In this document: positions 42,031 to 53,400 of the stretch, one piece after another
How positions within the stretch are numbered: the stretch's first letter is position 1
Layout: every line of letters begins with the position of its first letter
NCBI GenBank assembly: GCA_016713825.1
Contig: JADJOJ010000004.1
Location: 62,001 to 126,000 of the forward strand
DNA length: 64,000 nt
DNA from: Candidatus Leptofilum gracile
GTDB taxonomy: Bacteria > Chloroflexota > Anaerolineae > Promineifilales > Promineifilaceae
Direction of reading: 5' to 3'
The notes under the pieces: model-generated
Database searches by the model: none
What the model was told of the DNA's origin: nothing
The model's input: the letters and a program-made list of their open reading frames with translations, nothing else
Program-made: the position numbers and the translations under genes

Positions 42031-42891
42031 TCAACTGGTTTTGTAATCCTGCGGCGTGGTTTGGGTTTTCTTTTTGAAGATTTTGCTGAAGTGGGACGGA
42101 TCTTTGTAACCTAGCCGGTGGGCAATTTCCTTGACGGACAGGTTGGTGAAGGTGAGCAGCCGCCGCGCTTCCAGGATGAGCCGGTCTTCGATGAGGTGCT
42201 TGGCGGTACGGCCGACTAGCTGGCGGGTAATGTCGGACAGCTGGCGCGGGGTGATGTTGAGCGCGTTGGCGTAATCGGCGACGGCGTGGGTCTGGCTGTA
42301 GTGGGCTTCCAGCAGCAGGGTGAATTGGTGGAAGAGCTGGGCTTCGGGCGATACGGCCGTTCCCACCTCCCTAACCACTTCTTGCTGCACTTTCCCCAAT
42401 TTCACCAGCAAAACCGTGAGCAAATGGCGCAAAACTTCCTGGTTGGAACGGCCGTCCTCATCCCCAAACTCCGCCAGCAGCAGCCCTAACAAAGCTTCAA
42501 AATTGGCCAGCGCCTCCGGCGGCACCGGCAGCGTGTGGTTGATGGTCACATTGTTAAACAGCACCGTCTGGTAATGCCCCATCTCCGGCGACAAAAAGTT
42601 GGGCAGGAAGGCATCGGTAAAGCGGATGACCAGCCCGTCTAGGTCGATGCCGGTGATGAGCTGGTGTACCTGCCCCTTGGCGATGAGGTAGAAGGTATGG
42701 GGCTGGATGGTGAGCAAACGGCCGTCGATGGCATGCTGGCCCTGGCCAGAGCGCACCCACAATATTTCCTGGAAGTTGTGGCGATGGGGTTCCTCGTGCG
42801 TTTCTTGCGGATCGGTTTCGATGAGGAACGGCCGTATCAAAAAATCCCGCTCAGTGTCGGCCAGGGGTTGGGTGGGGAGGGTTTTGGGCAT
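42031..42891 (-). CDS. AraC-family transcriptional regulator
   Basis: 286 aa from ATG 42891; the frame before that is repeat DNA. An N-terminal cupin-like ligand-binding domain (HEEPHRHNFQEILWVRSGQG, HTFYLIAKGQVHQL) is followed by the double helix-turn-helix of AraC proteins near the C-terminus (YANALNITPRQLSDITRQLV, VKEIAHRLGYKDPSHFSKIF). It probably activates the aromatic-degradation genes downstream on the same strand when an aromatic acid is bound, as HpaA does; that is inference from context. Confidence 0.92.
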   Translation of the reverse strand: MPKTLPTQPLADTERDFLIRPFLIETDPQETHEEPHRHNFQEILWVRSGQGQHAIDGRLLTIQPHTFYLIAKGQVHQLITGIDLDGLVIRFTDAFLPNFLSPEMGHYQTVLFNNVTINHTLPVPPEALANFEALLGLLLAEFGDEDGRSNQEVLRHLLTVLLVKLGKVQQEVVREVGTAVSPEAQLFHQFTLLLEAHYSQTHAVADYANALNITPRQLSDITRQLVGRTAKHLIEDRLILEARRLLTFTNLSVKEIAHRLGYKDPSHFSKIFKKKTQTTPQDYKTS

Positions 42892-42900
42892 GGGTTTGGG

Positions 42901-42960
42901 GGAGATTGGAGATTGGAGATTGGAGATTAAGCCAATCTCCAATCTCTAATCTCCACTCTC
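42901..42960. repeat. Inverted repeat of GGAGATT units
   Basis: Four tandem GGAGATT units (42901-42928) face complementary AATCTCC and AATCTCTAATCTCC units (42933-42955). The stop codon of the aminotransferase gene lies inside the distal arm. Confidence 0.8.
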
Positions 42961-44037
42961 CTGGTCTAGAACGGCCGTTAAACGCTCAACCAGCCGCGCA
43001 TTTTGCTCCGGCGTGCCGATGCTGAGCCGAATGTGGTTGTCCAGCCCAAACGCCGGGCGCACGATGATCGCCTGGGCCATCAAGCCATCAATCATCGCCT
43101 GGGCGGGTACCGTTTCGTGCGCGAACAGCACAAAATTGGCCTGGCTGGGCCAGACGCGGCAGCCCAGGTGGGTGAGCTGCGCCGTCAGCCACTGCTTGCC
43201 CGCCACGTTGTTGGCGATGGTGCGCTGACGGTGCTCCGCGTCGTTGAGCGCCGCCAGTCCCGCCACCAGGGCCAGCTTGTTGATGTGAAAATTGCGCTTC
43301 ACCCCGGCGACCCGCTCGATGACGGCGGGCGGCGCAATGCCGAAGCCCAGGCGCAGCCCGGCCAGGCCGTAAATTTTGGCAAAGGTGCGCATGAGGAAGA
43401 TGTTTTTGCCCGCCAGCACCTCTGGCAGCAGGTTGGGGAAATCGGGCGCGTCCACAAAATCCACGTACGCTTCGTCGTGGATGAGCAGCACGTCGTCGGG
43501 GACGATGGTTATGATTTGCTGCAAGGTGGCTGCGGGCACGTAGGTGCCGCTGGGGTTGTTGGGGTTGCACACGTAAACCAGCCGGGTGTCTGGGGTGATG
43601 GCCGCAGCGATTGCTTCCGGATGGTAGCTAAAATCATCTTCGTCTAAATCGAAAAAGTGGATCGGGTTGCCGGAACGGCCGCTAAATCGGGCCAAAAACG
43701 GAAACGACTGCCGGGGCAGGGCGCTGGCGGCGTCTGGCGTGGTGAGATGGCTGCGGGCGACAAACTCCAGCACCTCAATGCCGCCGCTGCCAATGACGAT
43801 GTGCTCTGGGCCAAGCTGGTCGCTAATCGAGGCGGCGATGGCCTGGCGCAGCTGCCATTCCAGCTGATTGGGCGGGTAAATGTTCAGCGTTTCTAAACTG
43901 TCGCGGATGGCTTGCAGCGCCAGGGGGGAAGGCCCCAGCGGATTTTCGTTGGAGGCGAGTTTCAGCGGCGCTTGTTGGCGCAGTTCCGGCGGCAAATCTT
44001 CAATGGATAATCCCGGTTTGTATTCAGTGGTTGACAT
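42946..44037 (-). CDS. Histidinol-phosphate aminotransferase-like class II aminotransferase
   Basis: 363 aa, PLP fold-type I. LKLASNENPLGPSPLALQAI opens it, NPNNPSGTYVP and DEAYVDFV bind PLP, and the Schiff-base Lys is in LMRTFAKIYGLAGLRLGFG. The sequence fits HisC-type aminotransferases. Those in this family also transaminate aromatic amino acids, so with the TPP enzyme and hpa genes it may start tyrosine or phenylalanine breakdown, but a simple histidine-biosynthesis role is as likely. GAGGA lies 5 nt before the ATG. Confidence 0.88.
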   Translation of the reverse strand: MSTTEYKPGLSIEDLPPELRQQAPLKLASNENPLGPSPLALQAIRDSLETLNIYPPNQLEWQLRQAIAASISDQLGPEHIVIGSGGIEVLEFVARSHLTTPDAASALPRQSFPFLARFSGRSGNPIHFFDLDEDDFSYHPEAIAAAITPDTRLVYVCNPNNPSGTYVPAATLQQIITIVPDDVLLIHDEAYVDFVDAPDFPNLLPEVLAGKNIFLMRTFAKIYGLAGLRLGFGIAPPAVIERVAGVKRNFHINKLALVAGLAALNDAEHRQRTIANNVAGKQWLTAQLTHLGCRVWPSQANFVLFAHETVPAQAMIDGLMAQAIIVRPAFGLDNHIRLSIGTPEQNARLVERLTAVLDQESGD

Positions 44038-44400
44038 AAATCCTCATGCGTGGTGATAAATCCTGTTCAATTTGTGACGAAATGGGCAATTGGCTAACCA
44101 AATTAACTATTAGCTTTTTTTTCGCTCTTTATATAATCATAACGTAAGTTTATGAGTAGAAAAGTCGCGCCGAAGATGAAACGATGGCAAACGGCCGTCC
44201 GCAACGCCATGAACAACCAGCAATCATTCCTGCTACCCAGGGGTCATTTACCTGTGAAAAGCGCTCCACCCTTCACTTTTCACGCCCTGTTTATGATTCT
44301 GGTACTAAATTAGGCGATCTTGGCTATTCTGTACGCTAGAGTAGATGGTCCTGGTGGCGTAAAATGTAGCTTGCAGAAAATCAATCCAAGAGCAAAAAAT
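44038..44400. other. Divergent intergenic region before the giant kinase gene
   Basis: 363 bp with no gene. An A+T-rich part (about 44085-44150) includes TATAAT at 44132-44137 on the plus strand without a good -35; the same stretch read on the minus strand could serve the aminotransferase. One ACGGCCGT copy lies near 44191. In the frame of the giant gene the last stop codon before the start is at 44311-44313. Confidence 0.5.
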
Positions 44401-47400
44401 ATGACGAAAGATTTAGGAACCGTAAACGGCCGTTACCAACTCCACCACAAACTCGGCGAAGGCGGCATGGGCATCGTCTACCGCGCCACCGACCGCCTGA
44501 CGGGGGACACCGTCGCCCTCAAGCAAGTCCACCTGTCTGACAAGCTGCCAATCAGCAACAATCTGGCCCCCAACGCTACCGACGATGAGTTGCGCCTGGC
44601 GCTGGCGCATGAGTTCCAGATTTTGGCTGGATTACGCCATCCGCACATTATTAGCGTGTTGGATTATGGGTTTGATGGGGAGAAACGGCCGTTCTTCACC
44701 ATGACCTACCTGCCAGAATCTGAAAACATTCTGGACGCCGCTAAAGACGCCCCGTTCGAGCGCAAAATTGAGCTGATTCAGCAGCTTTTGCAAGCGCTGG
44801 CCTACCTGCACCGGCGCGGCGTGCTGCACCGCGACCTGAAGCCAGACAACGTGCTGGTGGCCGAGGGCAGCGTGCGTCTGCTCGATTTTGGCCTCTCTGC
44901 CAGCGACACGATGAGCAGTGAGTCCATCGGTACACCCCTTTACCTTGCCCCAGAACTGTTTGAGGATGCAAGCCACAGCACCGCCGCCGATTTGTATGCC
45001 GTTGGCGTGATCCTTTACCAACTATTCACTGGTGTACATCCATTTGTGCCGTTTGATTTCAAATTTCTGGACCGGGTGTTGGCTGAGGCGCCAGATTTAG
45101 AGAAGGTGGATGTGCGGTTACGGCCGTTCCTCGCCCAACTGCTGGCTAAAACAGCCGAAGAACGCTTTCCTACCGCCCCCGAAGCGCTGTTTGCCTTAGC
45201 CGCCGCATTAAACCAACCACCGCCCCCAGAAACGGCCGCCATTCGCGAAAGCTACCTGCAAGCCGCCAAATTTGTGGGGCGCGAAGCGGAGATGGCCCAG
45301 CTCACCGAGGCGCTGAACCAAGCGGCCAGCGGCAAAGGTTCCGCCTGGCTGATTGGCGGCGAGAGCGGCGTGGGTAAAACGCGATTCATCAGCGAATTAC
45401 GCACGCAGGCGCTAGTGAGTGGTTTCCAAGTGCTGCGTGGCCAAACGGCCGAAGATGGCGGCTTCCCGTATGAAGCGTGGCGGGAACCCGTGCGCCAGCT
45501 AGTGGCTACCTTGCCCGAAATTGACGACCTCGCGACCAGTGTCCTGCTGCCGCTGGTGCCGGACATTGCCCAACTGCTCAACCGGCTCGTAGAACCGGCC
45601 CCAGAGTTGAAGGAGGATGCGGCGCAAGCGCGTCTGTTCACAACCATAGCCCGTTTATTCTGGCAGGCGGAACGGCCGTTGCTTCTCATCCTGGAAGATT
45701 TACACATCGCCGAGGCCAGTTTATTACCTTTACCCTATCTCACGCGGCTGGTCACAGAATACCCGCTGCTCATTTTAGGCAGCTATCGTAGTGACGAGCG
45801 GCCCACACTGCCCACTGAACTAGCCGGCATGACCCATTTATTTTTGCCGCGCCTGACAGCAGATGCAATGAGCGACCTCAGTGCGGCGATGCTTGGTGAT
45901 GCGGGGCGTGATGAAGCGATTCAAGCATTGCTTCAGCGCGAAACGGAAGGCAACGCTTTCTTCGCGGTTGAGGTTGTGCGTGCTTTAGCAGAGGAAGCAG
46001 GACGTCTTGGTGATATTAGTCAAATGACGCTGCCAGAGACGCTGCTGCCGAATGGCATTCAAGATATTGTCCAGCGGCGGGTTAGTAAGTTATCGTCTGA
46101 TGCGAGAGCGTTATTAGTCAAAACGGCCGTTGCTGGTCGCGAGCTAGAACTTTCTTTGATTCAATACTTAAGTGATGGCCTCGACATTGCAAATGTATGG
46201 CTTCCCTTGTGTGCGGATGCCGCCATTTTGGAGGTGCAAAATGGCGTTTGGCAGTTTAGCCACGGCAAGATTCGTGATGGGTTGCTCGCTGAACTGAGCC
46301 AAATAGAAAAAAGCAGCCTACACGATGAAATAGCATTGGCCATTGAAACCGTGCATCCCGACGATGAGACACAGGCGGTGCGGTTAGCCTACCATTGGCA
46401 CGAAGCCCAGAATCAAGACAAAGAGCGCACCTACGTTGAAATTGCCGGGCAGCAAGCCGCTGCCCAATATGCGCATCAAGACGCCCTACGCTATTTCAAC
46501 CGCGCCCTGGCCTTGAACGTAGATGATGACTTCGATAAGCGTTACATTCTGCACGAGGCTTGTTTAGAAGCCTATCGCTTTACCGGTGATGTTGATCGAC
46601 AACAGGAAACATTGCACACGATGGCTGAGCTGGCTCGGTCATTGGACGATAAGCAGAAGCAAGTTGGCGTTCTGATCGAACAAGGACAGTTTTACTTCAA
46701 AAGTGGGCAGTTCACCGAAGCAATGGACATATTTGCGCAGTCAGTTGAACAGGCACAGATTCATAACTTAAAGATATATGAATTGCGCGCGCTAATTCAA
46801 CAGGCAACTGTGCTAAGAGACCGTAGAATGCTGACGGAAGCGATTGAAAAGCTTGAACAAGCTTCTTCGATTCTTGAACATATTGATCAACCTTTGGAGC
46901 ACATTCAGCTATGCAATGCCAGGGGCGTGCTGGCCAGTTATTCGGGCAATCTAAGACACAGTATCGAGTATCATGAGGAGGCCCTACAGCTTAGCCGTGC
47001 CCAAAATAGCCCTGTTGAAATACAAAAAGTGCTATCAAATCTAGCCAGTATACATCGGATGCTGGGTGAGTTTGAGCAGGCTGAAGCGTATTTTCAAGAG
47101 GCACTAAAGATTGCCCAGCAGATAGGGTATGTGTATGGTGAATCAATCTTGCTCAACAATATGGGGATCTTTTATAGCAACTTGGGCAAGTATGAGCGGG
47201 CCATTGCCACCATATCCGCCAGTTTGGTATTGAGCCGCCAGGTTGGTAACTGGCCCAATTATAGTTTTTCACTCAATAACATCGGTGTGGCCTACCATGC
47301 AATCGGTGACTTTGCCCACGCAAAGCAATACTTGCAGCAGGCAATTAAGCAAAAACAGGCATTAAACCATATTTGGTCTGAGGCGTACAGTTGGAATATG

Positions 47401-50400
47401 TTGGGGCATTTGCTGCTGAACAGTGAGGAGCAGGAGGAGGCATTGAATGCTTACCAAACGGCCGAATCGCTACAAGCCAACCTTAGCCAGACGCCTACTC
47501 TGGTGGAAACGTGGGCTGGGTTAGCCACAACCTTTGCCCATCTGGACAATTTGGCTAAGGCACAACAGTATGCGGAGCAGGTGTGGGCGCATCTGCAAGA
47601 GAAGTCGTTTGATGGTGAGTGGGAATGGGCAGGCACAGCCTTGCATCTGTATGCAGCATTTGGTCAGTTAGATGATGGGCGGGCAACGGCCGTTCTGCAG
47701 CAAGCATATGCCGAACTCCAAAAACGTGCTGCCAACATTGCCACCAAAGCCAGCCGCGAAAAGTTCCGCACGTTGGTTCCTGAAAACCGTCGAATTATTG
47801 AGCTGTATCACCAGTTAGCGGATCAAAATAAAACTGCATTTTCAGAGCAAATAGTTGGCACAATTAACGGCCGTTACCACCTCCAAACCAAACTCGGCGA
47901 AGGCGGCATGGGCACCGTCTACCGGGCCACCGACCGCCTGACGGGGGACACCGTCGCCCTCAAGCAAGTCTACCTGTCTGACAAGCTGCAACTCAGCGAT
48001 AGCCTGGCCCCCGGGGCGAGCGAAGATGAGCTGCGCCTGGCGCTGGCGCATGAGTTCCAGATTTTGGCCGGGCTGCGGCATCCGCACATTATTAGCGTGC
48101 TGGATTATGGCTTTGATGGGAAGAAACGGCCGTTCTTCACCATGACCTACCTGCCAGAATCTGAAAATATTCTGGACGCCGCTAAAGACGCCCCGTTCGA
48201 GCGCAAAATTGAGCTGATTCAGCAGCTTTTGCAAGCGCTGGCCTACCTGCACCGGCGCGGCGTGCTGCACCGCGACCTGAAGCCAGACAACGTGCTGGTG
48301 GCCGAGGGCAGCGTGCGTTTGCTCGATTTTGGCCTCTCCGCCACCGAGCAGATTGGCAATGATTCCATTGGAACACCGCTGTACCTGGCGCCCGAACTGT
48401 TTCACGGGCAGAGATACACCTCCGCCGCCGATCTGTATGCGGTTGGCGTCATGTTGTACCAATTGCTGCTGGGGCAGCACCCCTTTGAGCCATTCGACCA
48501 TAAATTTTTAGATCGGGTATTGGAAGATGCCGCAGATTTTAGTCAGGTGGATGCGAGGATACGGCCGTTCCTCGCCCAACTGCTGGCCAAAACAGCCGAA
48601 GAACGCTTTCCTACCGCCCCCGAAGCGCTGTTTGCCTTAGCCGCCGCGTTAGACCAACCACCGCCGCCAGAAACGGCCGCTATTCGCGAAAGCTACCTGC
48701 AAGCCGCCAAATTTGTAGGGCGCGAAGCGGAGATGGCCCAGCTCACCGAGGCGCTGAGCCAAGCGGCCAGTGGCAAAGGGTCCGCCTGGCTGATTGGCGG
48801 CGAGAGCGGCGTGGGCAAATCGCGCCTGCTCAACGAATTGCAAACCCAGGCCCTGGTAGCTGGTTTTCAGGTTTGGCGTGGCCAGGCCATTGCCGAACAC
48901 GGCGCATTTTTTCAGGTATGGCAAGAGATTGTGGGCACACTCGCCCTGCACACCGCCCTGAGCGAGCTAGAGGCGGGCATCCTCAAAGAGATGTACCCGA
49001 AGCTGGAACTGCTACTGGGGCGATCCATTCCCGACGTGCCGCGATTGGAAGGCTCCGCCCACCTACAGCGGTTGGTCAACACCCTGGTTGGCCTCATTCA
49101 ACGGCAAAAACAGCCCGTTTTGCTGCTGCTAGAAGATTTGCATTGGGCCCATGAAAGCCTCCGCCCGTTGGAGCAGTTGGTTTATGAGCTAGATGGGCAG
49201 CCGCTGCTGATTGTTGGCACCTACCGCAACGATGAGCGGCCCAAGCTGCCCACAGAGCTGGGGCGGGCCGTTCAGCTGCTGACCTTGCTGCCTTTCAACG
49301 AATCGGGCGTTCAGGAGCTGACCGAGGCGATGTTGGGGCGAGCCGGAAAACAACCTGAACTGGTTGCCCAACTGCTGCAAGAGACCGAAGGCAATGTGTT
49401 CTTTTTGGTCGAGGTTTTACGTGCCTGGGCTGAAGTGGCTGGTGGCTTGGGCGAGGTGCGTCGGGAAACGGCCGTTCCTCATCAACTGCTCACCGGTGGC
49501 ATTCTCCAGGTTGTGAAGCGACGCCTGCAAAAAGTGCCCCAGAACTACCAACCCCTGCTGCGTCTGGCCGCTATCGGTGGCCGCCAGCTCGATCTCAACG
49601 TTCTGGCCCGCTTGCGTGAGACAGTAGACCTGCAAGCCTGGCTGCTCGCCTGTAACGAAGCCATGGTGCTAGAAGTAACCGACAACACCTGGCGCTTTGC
49701 CCACGATAAACTGCGCGAAGGTTTGCTGCAGAATCTAGACACCGCTGCCAAAAAGCAGGGCCACCAGCAAGTCGCAACCGCCATAGAAGCCATTTATGAC
49801 CACCCCGAAGAACAGGCTGTGATTTTGGCCACGCATTGGCGCGAAGCGGGCAACCCCACCAAAGAGATTTATTACAGCCTCAAGGCCAGCGAACAGCTGC
49901 ATCATGCCGGGAATTTCGAACAGGTCATCGAGCTTTTAGAGCGCCTTCGGACGGAATTTGCGGCAATAATTGACGATGCAGACAGCTTCACGGTGTTGCA
50001 TTTATTGGGTGAAGCGTACCGAGGCACCAACCAGTACACCCACTCGTTGGCGCGGTGTCAGGCTGCCCTGGTGCTGGCTCGCCAACGCGCCGACCAGCAG
50101 GCCATTGTCAACCAGCTCATTGGGCTGGGTTGGTCCATCTGGGGCCAGCTGCAATACGAAGACAGGCTGCGTGATAAGGCTGGCTGGGAGGCTGCCGAAG
50201 CCTGTTTTCAGGAAGCGCTTCCCCTGGCAGAAACCCTTGGTGATCAGGTAGGCATGGGGCGCTGTTTGCACAATTTGGGTCTTGTTTTTGCGGTGCGTGA
50301 CCGTGATGTTAAAAAAGGCTTGGGTTACATGCAGCGCGGGCTGCATGTTGTGCAGGCTGTCCAGAAGCCAGAATATCTGCTGATTTCTTTGTACGATATT

Positions 50401-53400
50401 GGTTTGTTCACCATGGAACACGATTTGGCAGCGGGAAAAGCGTATTTTTTCCAGGCGCTTGCTTTGGCCCATGAAGTCGGTCGTCCGCGCATCATTCGCT
50501 ATATTTTGCAATCGCTGACCAATGTGGCTTTGTTTGAGGCCGATTGGCCCAGTTTTGAGCGACATTTGCAGGAGTTAACCCAGTTTAGCAAGAACCGGCG
50601 AGATTTTTTCTATACGGCCGTAAATCGCCTCGCCGCCATTTTAGCCATTCATCGTGGTGAGCTAGACCTTGCTCAGCATCACATTGGCCTCAACTTAAAC
50701 AATCACGATCGGCCACATCTGGATACTACTTTTGAACATTGCCAACAGGGAGCCGTGGCCCTGCTGCGTGCCGATCGCGCCCAATTAACCGATAGCCTCA
50801 CTCGCGGCCTGAGCAATGTAAAAAAAGCGCCGGTTGCCCATGTTGCCTACCTGGCTGCTTTGCAGGCCGGGGCCTACCTTTTAGCCGCTGAAAATGAGAA
50901 AGGCGGCGCCTGGCTAAGTTTGGCCGAAGCCCATTTGACCACGTCTGCCAACAGGGTTCAGGAGCGGGCGCATCATGTAACGGATGTATTGGCGCAACTG
51001 CGCCACAAGTTCCAGACGCAGCTGGCCACAGACGCTGTCCAAGCGGACCAGGCGCGGGCGGCTCAGTTAAGCCTGGCAACCATCCTGGCCGAGTGGACCC
51101 AAGCTGAACCGGACAGCCCGTCATTTGTGCAGGCGGTGGAGTCGATGCTTTTTGGCCAGTTAGAAACGATTAACGGCCGTTACCAACTCCACCACAAACT
51201 CGGCGAAGGCGGCATGGGCACCGTCTACCGCGCCACCGACCGCCTGACGGGGGAGACCGTCGCCCTCAAGCAAGTCCACCTGTCTGACAAGCTGCAAATC
51301 AGCGACAGTTTGGCCCCCGGCGCAACGGAGGACGACCTGCGCCTGGCGCTGGCGCATGAGTTCCAGATTTTGGCCGGATTGCGCCATCCGCACATTATTA
51401 GCGTGTTGGATTATGGGTTTGATGAAGGGAAACGGCCGTACTTCACCATGACCTACCTGCCAGAAAGCCAAAACATCCTGGAAGCGGCTAAAGACCAACC
51501 ATTCGACCGCAAAATCGAGCTGATTCAGCAACTGCTGCAAGCGCTGGCCTACCTGCACCGGCGCGGCGTGCTGCACCGGGATTTGAAGCCAGACAACGTG
51601 CTGGTAGCCGAGGGCGGCGTGCGTTTGCTCGATTTTGGCCTCTCTGCCAGCGACACGAGGAGCAGTGAGTCCATCGGTACACCCCTTTACCTTGCCCCAG
51701 AACTGTTTGAGGGCGCAAGCCACAGCACCGCTGCCGATTTATATGCCGTTGGCGTGATCTTTTACCAACTATTCACCGATGTGCATCCATTTGCGCCGTT
51801 TGATTTCAAATTTCTGGACCGGGTGTTGGCTGAGGCGCCAGATTTAGAGAAGGTGGATGTGCGGTTACGGCCGTTCCTAACCCAACTGCTGGCCAAAAAG
51901 CCAGAAGACCGCTTCGCCACTATCCACCTGGCCCTCACAACCCTGGCCCAAGCCTTAGACCAGCCGCTGCCCCAAGAAACCAGCGCTATCCGCGAAAGCT
52001 ACCTGCAAGCTGCCAAGTTTGTGGGCCGCGAAGCCGAAATGGCCCAGCTAACTGACCTGCTCCGCCAAAAGGAAACGGCCGTTTGGCTGGTAGGCGGCGA
52101 GAGCGGCGTGGGCAAAACCCGCCTGCTAGACGAGCTGCGCAGCCGCGCCCTGGTAGATGGCTGGCAGGTGCTAACTGGTCAGGCGGTACCGGAAGGCGGT
52201 TTGCCTTACCAGCTTTGGCAAGAAGTGGTGCCCCACCTGGCCCTTACTACCCCGCTTCGCGATCTAGAAGCCAGCGTGCTGCATCAAATCGCCCCAGGCC
52301 TCGATCGCTTGCTGGGGCGTCAGATTGCGCCTCCACCGGCACTGGAAGGAACGGCCGTCCAGCAGCGGCTCGTCCTCACCCTGGTCTCGGTGTTGCAGCG
52401 GCAAACGCAGCCCATTGTGCTGCTGCTAGAAGATTTGCACTGGGCGCACGAAAGCCTGGCCCCCCTCCAGCAATTGCTCAAAGTGCTGGACCAGACGCCG
52501 CAGCTGCTGGTGATTGCCACCTACCGCAGCGACGAACAACCCCATCTGCCAGAAAAGCTTCCCGGCGCCCATCTGTTGCCGCTGAACCGGCTGAATGAAG
52601 CCCAGGTGGCCGAACTTAGTCAGGCGATGCTGGGGGCACAGGCCAACAAGCCAGAAATCGTTTCCTTGCTCACTAAAGAAACCGAAGGGAACACCTTCTT
52701 TATTGTGGAAGTAATGCGCGCGCTGGCGGAAGAGGCGGGACGGCTGGAGGAGATTGGCTCCCTAACCCTGCCCAACCAGATTCTGACTCAGGGGATGCAG
52801 CAGCTGCTATGGCGGCGCATCCGTCAGCTTAGCCCTGCGGACCAACAACGGCTGCGGCTGGCGGCGATTGCTGGCCGTCAGCTTGATCTGGCGCTGTTGC
52901 AACAACTAAACGGGGCAGCGGAAACCAATGGCTGGCTGCAGCGTGCGGCCGAGGTTGCCATTCTTGTGCCGCGTGAAGGCCACTGGCTTTTTGCCCATGA
53001 AAAGCTGCGCGAGACCCTGATAGCCACGATGGATGCCAGCAGCCGTCAAACTCAGCACCGTCGGCTGGCGGAAGCAATAGAAACGCTCTACCCAGAAAAC
53101 GTCTCTTACTATCTACTCTTGCTGGAGCATTGGCATCAGGCAGATGATCTGGATAAAGAACTTCATTACTTGCTGCTTGTTTTGGAAACGTTGGTTAACA
53201 TAACGGCGAATTACAACTACGCGCGCCAGCTGATTGAGCGAGTGCTGCCTCGTTTGTCCCCAGATGACGCCCGCTGCATGGCGCTTTATTCTTGGCTAGC
53301 CAGCACTCACATTCACCAGGGTGATTTCAAACTGGCGGCACCGTTGGCGGAGCAAGCGTACGAGCTGGCGACCAAGCTGGCCAATACAAAAGAGATAGCC

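Noticed and set aside
42901..42960. CRISPR array from tandem GGAGATT units
   Set aside because: The units are contiguous 7-mers with no spacers, and the second half is the complement; no cas genes nearby.
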